64,000 bases of DNA from Glycomyces amatae (lineage in GTDB: Bacteria; Actinomycetota; Actinomycetes; Mycobacteriales; Micromonosporaceae): positions 97,969 through 161,968 of the forward strand of contig NZ_JAJLQZ010000013.1 of NCBI RefSeq assembly GCF_020991375.1, given 5' to 3'. The notes under the pieces are model-generated. The model did not search any database. It was not told the origin of the DNA and saw only the letters and a program-made list of their open reading frames with translations. This document shows positions 57,942-64,000 of this stretch, one piece after another (position 1 is the first letter of the stretch; every line of letters starts with the position of its first letter). Made by a program: the position numbers and the translations under genes.

Positions 57942-58775
57942 TTACGAGGCCGGGACGACCGAGCCGTCCGCCCAGGTGTCGAGGATGAACTGCTTCACCT
58001 CGTCCGACTGGAGCAGCTCGGCGAGCTTCTGGACGTCCTCGTTGTCCTTGTTCGCCTCGGTCGCCACCAGGTAGTTCGCGTACGGGTTGCCGTCGGGCGA
58101 CTCGGAGTGGAGCGCGTCCTCGGCCGGGCTCAGGTCGGCCTCCAGGGCGTAGTTGCCGTTGATCACCGCGGCGTCCACGTCCGGCAGGGAGAGCGCGAGC
58201 TGCGCGGCCTCGAGCGGGACGAACTCCAGGTTCTTCGGGTTCTCCGCGATGTCGTCCTCCGTGGCGAGGGTCGCGTCCACGCCCTCGGCCAGGGTGATCA
58301 GCCCCGCGTCGGCGAGCAGGGCGAGCGCGCGGCCGCCGTTGGAGCCGTCGCCCGGGATCGCGACCTGGCCGCCCTCGGGGATCTCCTCGATCGAGGCGGC
58401 CTTGTCCGAGTACAGGCCCAGCGGCTCGATGTGCACCGCGGCCACGGTGACCAGGTCGGTGCCGTTGGCGGCGTTGTACTCGTCCAGGTAGGGCTCGGTC
58501 TGGAAGAAGTTCGCGTCCACGGAGCCGTCCGAGGTCGCCACGTTCGGCTGCACGTAGTCGGTGAACTCCTCCACCTCGATCGTGAGCCCGGCGTCCTCGG
58601 CCAGGTTCTCGGCGATGTAGTTGAGGATGTCGGCGTGGGGGACCGGCGTCGCGGCCACGACCACGGTGCCGTTGGTCTCAGTGGCCTCCGAGCCTCCGTC
58701 CTCGCCGCACGCGGCCAGGGTCAGGGCGGTGGCGCCGGCGATGGAGGCGCCCAAAAGGGCACGACGATTGAACAC
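57942..58775 (-). CDS. metQ: MetQ/NlpA-type substrate-binding lipoprotein
   Basis: A 277-aa lipoprotein. The signal peptide (FNRRALLGASIAGATALTLA) ends in a lipobox with Cys 23. The mature part has the NlpA/MetQ pattern: VVVAATPVPHADILNYIAEN, VDANFFQTEPYLDEYNAANG, VAIPGDGSNGGRALALLADA, VDAAVINGNYALEADLSP. It binds methionine or a related substrate outside the membrane and feeds the MetNI transporter. Last gene of the metNIQ operon, 29 nt after metI. Confidence 0.92.
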   Translation of the reverse strand: MFNRRALLGASIAGATALTLAACGEDGGSEATETNGTVVVAATPVPHADILNYIAENLAEDAGLTIEVEEFTDYVQPNVATSDGSVDANFFQTEPYLDEYNAANGTDLVTVAAVHIEPLGLYSDKAASIEEIPEGGQVAIPGDGSNGGRALALLADAGLITLAEGVDATLATEDDIAENPKNLEFVPLEAAQLALSLPDVDAAVINGNYALEADLSPAEDALHSESPDGNPYANYLVATEANKDNEDVQKLAELLQSDEVKQFILDTWADGSVVPAS

Positions 58776-58804
58776 GGTGTTCTCCTAAAGGTGGGGAAAT
58801 TACT

Positions 58805-59458
58805 TCAGCGGCGGTCGAGGGTGCGGGCGCACCGGTCGCCGAGGATCTGGAACAGCTGCACGAGCACGACGAGGATCACCAGGGGCCAGATCATGTACTC
58901 GGTCTGGAAGCGCTGGTAGCCGTAGCGGTAGGCCAGGTCGCCCAGGCCCCCGCCGCCCACGATCCCGGCCATGGCCGAGTACGAGACGACGGCCACGAGC
59001 GTCACGGTGAACCCGCGGATCAGGCCCGGCGTCGCCTCGGGCAGGACCACCCGCCACACGAGCGCGGGCGTCGACGCGCCCATCGACCGGGCCGCCTCGA
59101 TGAGGCCCGGCTGGACTTCGAGGAGGGCGCCCTCGACGAGGCGCGCGAAGAACGGGATCGACGCGACGGTGAGCGGGACGATCGCCGCCTCGGTGCCGAT
59201 GCTCGTGCCCGTGATCAGGCGCGTCAGCGGCACGACCGCGACCATGAGCAGCACGAACGGCGCACTGCGCCCGATGTTGACGATCAAGCCGAGCGGCGCG
59301 TTCACCACGGGGATCGGCCTCGGGCCGGTCTTCGAGGTGACGTAGAGGACCGTGCCGAGGACGAGGCCTCCGAGGAGGGTCCACGCGCCCGAGACGGCGA
59401 CGATGTGCAGGGTCTCCCAGAACGCTTCGGTGAGCAGTTCGACGAGGCGGTCAGACAT
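58805..59458 (-). CDS. metI: MetI-type ABC transporter permease
   Basis: A 217-aa permease with five membrane segments and the EAA loop in [38 protein letters not shown] and [20 protein letters not shown] are MetI-like. It forms the channel of the methionine importer with MetN and takes substrate from MetQ. The start overlaps the end of metN by 8 bp. Confidence 0.92.
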   Translation of the reverse strand: MSDRLVELLTEAFWETLHIVAVSGAWTLLGGLVLGTVLYVTSKTGPRPIPVVNAPLGLIVNIGRSAPFVLLMVAVVPLTRLITGTSIGTEAAIVPLTVASIPFFARLVEGALLEVQPGLIEAARSMGASTPALVWRVVLPEATPGLIRGFTVTLVAVVSYSAMAGIVGGGGLGDLAYRYGYQRFQTEYMIWPLVILVVLVQLFQILGDRCARTLDRR

Positions 59459-60278
59459 CGCGGTCGCCTCCGACCGGCACGATCGGCGCCTCCGAGTGCG
59501 CGACCTCTTCGCCGAGCAGGCGCGCCGCCAGGCGTCGCGCCTGGCCCCCGAGGCGCGAGTCCGCGTCCGCGAGGAGCTCCGGGACCCGGCCGGTCTCCAC
59601 GAACCGGCCCCGCTCCATGACGGCGGCGCGGTGGCAGATCCGGGTGATCACCTCGAGCTCATGCGTGATGAGCAGGATGGTGAGACCGAGTTCGCGGTTG
59701 AGCCGCGCCAGCAGGTCGAGGATCTCGTCCGTGGTCTCGGTGTCAAGCGCGCTCGTGGCCTCGTCCGAGAGCAGGACGGCCGGGTCGGCGGCCAGCGCCC
59801 GGGCGATCGCCAGGCGCTGGCGCTGGCCCCCCGAGAGCTGCCCCGGGTAGGCCTTCGCCTTGTCCGACAGCCCGACCAGGTCGAGCAGTTCGAGCGCCCG
59901 GGCGTGCCGCGCCGCGCGCGGCGCCCCCCTGAACCTGAGCGGCAGCCCCACGTTGGCGGCGGCGCTGCGGTTCGACAGGAGGTTGAAGTGCTGGAAGATC
60001 ATCGCGGTCCTGGACCGCGCGGCCCGCAGCTCGCGGCCGCGCAGCGCCGTCAGCTCCGCGCCGTCGACCTCCACGGTGCCCGCGTCGGGACTGGTCAGGA
60101 GGTTCGCGGTGCGCAGGAGCGTCGACTTGCCGGCGCCGGAGCGCCCGAGGATGCCGAAGATCTCGCCCGAGGCGACCTCGAGGTCGACCGCGTCGAGCGC
60201 GACAGTGCCCTTGGAATGCTTCGTGTCGCCGAAGCGCTTGGTGACGCCGGACAGGCGGATGCTGGGACTGGAGTCCAT
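59451..60278 (-). CDS. metN: MetN-type ABC transporter ATP-binding protein, without NIL domain
   Basis: A 275-aa ATPase: Walker [13 protein letters not shown], signature [15 protein letters not shown], Walker [16 protein letters not shown] and H-loop [10 protein letters not shown]. The order and sequence match MetN, but at 275 aa it is shorter than typical MetN (about 340) and lacks the C-terminal NIL domain that gives feedback inhibition by methionine. The N-terminus carries [23 protein letters not shown] 60278 has no clear ribosome binding site. It is preceded by a cysteine-rich leader peptide. Confidence 0.9.
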   Translation of the reverse strand: MDSSPSIRLSGVTKRFGDTKHSKGTVALDAVDLEVASGEIFGILGRSGAGKSTLLRTANLLTSPDAGTVEVDGAELTALRGRELRAARSRTAMIFQHFNLLSNRSAAANVGLPLRFRGAPRAARHARALELLDLVGLSDKAKAYPGQLSGGQRQRLAIARALAADPAVLLSDEATSALDTETTDEILDLLARLNRELGLTILLITHELEVITRICHRAAVMERGRFVETGRVPELLADADSRLGGQARRLAARLLGEEVAHSEAPIVPVGGDRDV

Positions 60279-60342
60279 GTGAAGGGAAGATCGCTTTCGC
60301 TGTGGGTGATCGCCGCTTCGGGGCGCGGCGTTGCGGGGACCC

Positions 60343-60420
60343 TCAGCAGGCGCACATTCGGCAGCACGGCGCCGCGGCGCCGGGGGCGTCGCTGAGGCGG
60401 TCGAGGTGCTGCGCGTTCAT
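60343..60420 (-). CDS. Cysteine-rich leader peptide upstream of metNIQ
   Basis: A 25-codon ORF from ATG 60420 to TGA 60343. It begins MNAQHLDRL and ends APCCRMCAC, with four Cys in the last eight residues. It lies 64 nt before metN on the same strand. A stem (CGCCGC/GCGGCG, about 60310-60330) lies between. In actinobacteria, Cys-rich upstream ORFs are known to couple translation at Cys codons to expression of sulfur genes. This is a good candidate for such control; the mechanism is inferred. Confidence 0.6.
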   Translation of the reverse strand: MNAQHLDRLSDAPGAAAPCCRMCAC

Positions 60421-60438
60421 AGCCCAGAAGTCAAGCAG

Positions 60439-60455
60439 GGATTCGTGCCGAATCC
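60439..60455. promoter_or_regulatory. Palindromic operator between metNIQ and M16 peptidase genes
   Basis: GGATTCGTGCCGAATCC is a perfect 7-3-7 palindrome. It lies 18 bp upstream of the metNIQ leader peptide start and 60 bp before the divergent peptidase start, where promoters of both are expected. The cognate regulator is not in the window. Confidence 0.6.
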
Positions 60456-60515
60456 AAGTTCCTGTGACGAACGCCGCGTCATCGGAAGGACACCGAGCTG
60501 AGATAGGGTTCGCCC

Positions 60516-61820
60516 ATGACTGTTGCGACGATTCCCGCCCCGGCGTTCGCGATCGAGCGGTTCAAGCTCGCCAACGGCCTGAGAGTGGTCCTCGCGCCGG
60601 ACCCGGGGGCGCCCGTGGTCGGGGTCGCGGTGGTGTACGACGTGGGGATGCGGTCGGAACCCGAGGGACGCACCGGTTTCGCCCACCTGTTCGAGCACAT
60701 GATGTTCCAGGGCTCCCACAACGTCGGCAAGGCCGAGCACATGCGGCACGTCCAGTCCGCCGGCGGCACCTTCAACGGCTCGACCCACATCGACTACACC
60801 GACTACTTCAACCTCCTGCCCTCCAACGGCCTCGAACTGGCCCTCTTCCTCGAGGCCGACCGCATGCGCGGCCCGGCGATCACCGAGGAGAACCTGGCCA
60901 ACCAGGTCAGCGTCGTCAAGGAGGAGATCCGGGTCAACGTCCTCAACCGCCCCTACGGCGGCTTCCCCTGGATCAAGCTCCCGCCGGTCATGTTCGACAC
61001 CTTCGCGAACTCCCACGACGGCTACGGCTCCTTCGTCGACCTCGACGCGGCCACCGTCGAGGACGCCCAGTCGTTCTTCGACGACTACTACGCCGCCTCG
61101 AACGCGGTCCTCAGCGTCGCGGGCGACTTCGACCCCGTCGAAGCCCGCGAACTGGTCGAACGCCACTTCGGGAACGTCGAGGCCCGCCCCGCCCCGGTCC
61201 ACCCGCCCTTCGACGAGCCCGACCTCACCGACGAGCGCCGCCACTCCTACGTGGACGAGCGGGCCACCCTCCCGGCCGTCGCCGTCGCCTGGCGCGTCCC
61301 CGACCCGGTCGCCGAACTCGACGGCTTCCTCCCGTACGTGGTCCTCGGCGAACTCCTCACCGACGGCGACGCCTCCCGCCTCGTCGAGCGGCTCATCCAC
61401 ACCGACCGCACCGCGACCGCCGTCGCCGCGCACACCACCTTCATGGCCGAGCCCTTCGCCTCCCGCGGCCCCACCGCCATGCTCGTCCAGGCGTTCCTGC
61501 CGCCCGGCACCGCCGTCGACGCCGTCCTCGCGCAGGTCGACGAGGAGCTCGCGCGCGTCGCCGCCGGCGTCGACGAGGCCGAGCTCGACCGCGTCAAGGC
61601 CCGCGTCGCCGCCCAGCTCCTGCGCGGCGACGACTCGGTCATGGGCCGCTCCCGGCGCCTCGCGACCGCCGAGATCTTCCACGGCGACGCCCGCCTCGCC
61701 ACCCGCTTCGCCGCCCTGCTCGGCGAGGTCACCGCCGCATCCGTCGCCCAGGCCGCCGCCGCGCTGACACCGCAGCGCCGCGCCGTCCTCGAAGTCGTCC
61801 CAGGAGGAGCCCAGCAGTGA
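60516..61820 (+). CDS. M16-family zinc peptidase, catalytic subunit
   Basis: A 434-aa protein. The inverted zinc motif H-x-x-E-H is present in GFAHLFEHMMFQGSHNVGK with the distal Glu in NLANQVSVVKEEIRVN. The second half is the inactive-type M16 C-terminal domain (WRVPDPVAELDGFLPYVVLG). This is the bacterial M16B type, which forms a clamshell with a partner. The next gene overlaps by 4 bp and encodes that partner. It degrades peptides in the cytoplasm or processes them; substrate unknown. Confidence 0.9.
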   Translation: MTVATIPAPAFAIERFKLANGLRVVLAPDPGAPVVGVAVVYDVGMRSEPEGRTGFAHLFEHMMFQGSHNVGKAEHMRHVQSAGGTFNGSTHIDYTDYFNLLPSNGLELALFLEADRMRGPAITEENLANQVSVVKEEIRVNVLNRPYGGFPWIKLPPVMFDTFANSHDGYGSFVDLDAATVEDAQSFFDDYYAASNAVLSVAGDFDPVEARELVERHFGNVEARPAPVHPPFDEPDLTDERRHSYVDERATLPAVAVAWRVPDPVAELDGFLPYVVLGELLTDGDASRLVERLIHTDRTATAVAAHTTFMAEPFASRGPTAMLVQAFLPPGTAVDAVLAQVDEELARVAAGVDEAELDRVKARVAAQLLRGDDSVMGRSRRLATAEIFHGDARLATRFAALLGEVTAASVAQAAAALTPQRRAVLEVVPGGAQQ

Positions 61821-63127
61821 GCAACGCCGTCCCCGGTCTCGCACCGGAAGTCCCGCTGTCCCTGCCCGTCCCGACCGAGCGGACCCTCCCGAACGGCCTC
61901 CGGGTGCTGCTGGCGCGCCGCCCCGGCGTCCCGCTCGCCGAGGTGCGCCTGTCGGTCCCGGCCGCGCACACCGACCTCGCCGTCGCCGACCTGCTCGCCG
62001 CCGCGCTCTTCTCCGGCACCGAGACCAATTCGATGACCGAGATCGCCCAGCGCCTCCAAGGAGTCGGCGGCGCCCTCGGCGCCGGGTCCGACCCCGACCG
62101 GATCGCCGTCTCCGGCAACAGCCTCGCCACCGGCCTGCCCGAACTCCTCGACGTCCTCGGCGACCTCCTCAAGGCCGCCGACTACCCCGAGGGGCCGTTC
62201 GCGGTCGAGCGGTCCCGCATGATCGACGGCCTCTCGGTCGCCGAGCAGCAGCCCGACTTCCAGGTCAACCGCGTCCTCGACGCCCGCCTGTGGGGCGACC
62301 ACCCCTACGGCCACCAGCAGCCCACCGCCGCCGAGGTCGCCGCCGTCGAACGCGAGGCCGTCCGCGCCCTCCACGCCGCCCGCGTCCACCCGGCCGGTGC
62401 CCGCCTGGTCATCGTCGGCGACATCGACACCGACGCCACCGGCGCCGCCGTCGAGAAGGCCCTCGGCGACTGGAACGGCGCGGGCGAGGGGCGTGCCATG
62501 GAGCCGCTGCCCGAGCCCGTTCCCGGACCGCTCGTCCTGGTCGACCGGCCCGGCTCGGTCCAGTCCGCTCTGCGCGTCGCCTACCCGGCCGTCGACCGCA
62601 CCCACCCCGACAACGCCGCCCAGCACCTGGCGAACCTCGTCTTCGGCGGCTACTTCTCCTCCCGCCTGGTCATGAACCTGCGCGAGACCAAGGGCTACGG
62701 CTACTCGCCGCGCTCGCGCGTCGACCACGCCCCGGCCGGGTCGATCCAGCTCGCCGCCGTCGACGTCGCCACCGAGGTCACCGGCCCGGCCCTCGTCGAG
62801 CTGCGCGGCGAACTGCGCGGCATGGCCGAGCGCCCGCCCGGCATCGAGGAGCTCGACCTGGCCCGCCGCTACGCGCTCGGCTCGGTCAAGCTCGCCACCG
62901 CCACCCAGGCCGGCCTCGCCAACTACATCTCGGTGCTCGCCGCCGCGGGCCTGCCGCTCGCCTGGCTCACCGAGCACTCCGAGCGCATCCGCGAGGTCAC
63001 GCCCGCCGACGTCCAGCGCGTCGCGGCCGAACGCCTCGACCCCGACCGGGCGGTCACCGTCGTCCTCGGCGACGGCGCCGAGATCCGCGACGACCTCGTC
63101 CAGTTCGGCGAGATCGAGGCGCGATGA
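61817..63127 (+). CDS. M16-family peptidase, non-catalytic partner
   Basis: A 436-aa protein starting at GTG 61817 inside the stop of the previous gene. It has the M16 fold (TLPNGLRVLLARRPGVPLAE; FGGYFSSRLVMNLRETKGYG; YSPRSRVDHAPAGSIQLAAV) but lacks H-x-x-E-H; the matching position reads VADLLAAALFSGTE. It keeps the R/Y pair (RETKGYGYS) that binds substrate backbone in M16B partners. So this is a standard active/inactive heterodimer. The stop overlaps the next gene's start. Confidence 0.9.
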   Translation: MSNAVPGLAPEVPLSLPVPTERTLPNGLRVLLARRPGVPLAEVRLSVPAAHTDLAVADLLAAALFSGTETNSMTEIAQRLQGVGGALGAGSDPDRIAVSGNSLATGLPELLDVLGDLLKAADYPEGPFAVERSRMIDGLSVAEQQPDFQVNRVLDARLWGDHPYGHQQPTAAEVAAVEREAVRALHAARVHPAGARLVIVGDIDTDATGAAVEKALGDWNGAGEGRAMEPLPEPVPGPLVLVDRPGSVQSALRVAYPAVDRTHPDNAAQHLANLVFGGYFSSRLVMNLRETKGYGYSPRSRVDHAPAGSIQLAAVDVATEVTGPALVELRGELRGMAERPPGIEELDLARRYALGSVKLATATQAGLANYISVLAAAGLPLAWLTEHSERIREVTPADVQRVAAERLDPDRAVTVVLGDGAEIRDDLVQFGEIEAR

Positions 63128-63999
63128 CGCACCCGCCGCTGTCGATCGATGTGATCGACCGCTTCGCCGAGCGCCGCGGCGACGACGAGTGGCTCGCGGC
63201 CGCGTGGGAGCAGGCGCAGATCGTCGTCTGCGACCCCGGCAACGACCGCATCGACGCCGACGAGGAGGGCCTCCACTACTACGACGCGGCGACCGCGCCC
63301 GACGGCGAGCGGATCTACCTCGGCGGCGAGGACCCGCCGGTGTTCGCCGTCCTCGGCGACCTGCCCGACGGCCTCCCCGGCCGCGGGATCAGGCCCGACT
63401 GGGACCGGCGCGACCTCGCGATCGCCGTGCAGGCCATCGGCATCGCCAACTGGCACGCGACCTACCGGTTTCACCCGACCACCGGCGAGCCGCTCGCGTC
63501 CCGCCAGTCCGGCTGGGAACTGGCCGCGGCCTCGGGCCGCCCGGTCTTCCCGCGCACCGACCCGGCCGTGATCGTCCTCATCGACGACGGCGCCGACCGC
63601 GTCCTCCTCGCCCAGCACCAGCGGTACGGCGGCCAGCCCAAGGGCTCGACGCGCTCGGGCCGGTACGCCTGCATCGCCGGGTTCGTCGAACCGGGCGAGT
63701 CCGCCGAGGCCGCGGTCCACCGCGAGGTCGGCGAGGAGGTCGGGATCAAACTCGACCGGCTCGAGTACGTCTCCAGCCAGCCGTGGCCCTACCCGCGTTC
63801 GCTCATGCTCGCCTACCGTGCCAGCGCCGACGCCTCGCAGCCCCTGACGCTCCAGACGGAGGAGATCGCCGACGCCCGCTGGTTCACGCGCGACGAGGTC
63901 CGCGAGATGTGGCTCGAGACCGCCGACGGCGTGCCGAGCGCCGTGCGGATCTCGGTGGCGCGCTTCCTCATCGAAGGCTGGCTCGAGGAGGCGCCCTAG
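63124..63999 (+). CDS. nudC: NudC-type NAD(H)/RNA-cap pyrophosphatase, degenerate zinc ribbon
   Basis: A 291-aa Nudix hydrolase. The Nudix box is GFVEPGESAEAAVHREVGEE followed by VGI, and the NudC-specific motif is SQPWPYPRSLML. An N-terminal NUDIX-like domain and PRTDPAVIVLIDDG are in place. The middle zinc ribbon, usually four Cys, reads YRFHPTTGEPLASRQ...SGRPVFPRTD with no cysteine. NudC splits NAD(H) to NMN and AMP and removes NAD caps from RNA. ATG 63124 overlaps the M16 partner stop, so all three genes form one operon. Confidence 0.9.
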   Translation: MTHPPLSIDVIDRFAERRGDDEWLAAAWEQAQIVVCDPGNDRIDADEEGLHYYDAATAPDGERIYLGGEDPPVFAVLGDLPDGLPGRGIRPDWDRRDLAIAVQAIGIANWHATYRFHPTTGEPLASRQSGWELAAASGRPVFPRTDPAVIVLIDDGADRVLLAQHQRYGGQPKGSTRSGRYACIAGFVEPGESAEAAVHREVGEEVGIKLDRLEYVSSQPWPYPRSLMLAYRASADASQPLTLQTEEIADARWFTRDEVREMWLETADGVPSAVRISVARFLIEGWLEEAP

Positions 64000-64000
64000 A

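Noticed and set aside
60279..60342. SAM riboswitch ahead of metN
   Set aside because: The leader is too short and lacks the conserved stems; the cysteine-rich ORF explains the region better.
60302..63127. Open frame that would fuse the peptidase region into one 941-aa protein
   Set aside because: Its first part is the wrong frame of the first M16 gene. Only the last 436 residues, starting at GTG 61817, are M16-like.
1..64000. CRISPR array or rRNA genes
   Set aside because: No regularly spaced repeats and no rRNA-like sequence were seen on either strand.

Overview
The window is 64 kb of very GC-rich DNA with strong third-position G/C bias, frequent GTG/TTG starts, AfsR/SARP regulators, a LuxR-type LAL regulator, DUF1707 and DUF421 proteins and a Tat-exported NlpC/P60 protein. 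This is the profile of a filamentous actinobacterium. A Glycomyces-like or related genus would fit, but the genus is a guess and the sequence alone does not fix it. There is no rRNA, CRISPR array, transposase or phage structural gene. One tRNA (Trp) is present.

Region 1 (1-9757, minus strand) is the most striking part. It looks like a head-to-tail circular bacteriocin locus with three different precursor genes (4583-4849, 5509-5775, 5968-6237), a SpoIIM/DUF95 membrane protein, two further small membrane proteins, and an export/immunity set of two ABC ATPases and two permeases (the last cut by the window edge). An AfsR/SARP-type regulator (6464-9757) lies directly upstream on the same strand. 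Hairpins follow two of the precursor genes.

Region 2 (9969-27003) is mixed: a secreted small protein, a stand-alone LuxR HTH, a sensor-kinase fragment, a membrane-anchored hydrolase, a large LAL regulator divergent from a DUF1579-type/SRPBCC/AlkD run, an alpha/beta-hydrolase homologue that has lost its catalytic residues, lipoproteins, and a MarR/methyltransferase divergent pair with two palindromic operators.

Region 3 (27157-34593) looks like an accessory or conflict island with locally AT-rich spacers. It holds a small basic protein plus a 3-TM protein, divergent from a DUF6232-type membrane protein overlapping a CHAT caspase-like protease. These last two proteins share an identical eight-residue motif next to their common border. 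A 542-aa membrane protein with a Gly/Ala-rich tail, a GNAT enzyme and a 769-aa protein with a C-terminal membrane hairpin follow.

Region 4 (34874-48946) carries NTF2-like/HxlR and TetR/MFS/FAD-monooxygenase modules (the latter with a perfect TetR-type operator), an EF-hand protein, a Tat-secreted NlpC/P60 protein, an XRE-SARP-NB-ARC-TPR regulator, and a three-gene operon for CDP-polyol synthesis and polymerisation (teichoic-acid-like).

Region 5 (49046-64000) has lipoproteins, DUF421, DUF1707 and Sel1-repeat proteins, a decayed EF-hand paralogue that kept its promoter, two DUF4143 AAA ATPases flanked by short repeats, tRNA-Trp, a metNIQ operon preceded by a cysteine-rich leader peptide and a palindrome, a pair of M16 peptidases, and a NudC-type Nudix hydrolase without zinc-ribbon cysteines.
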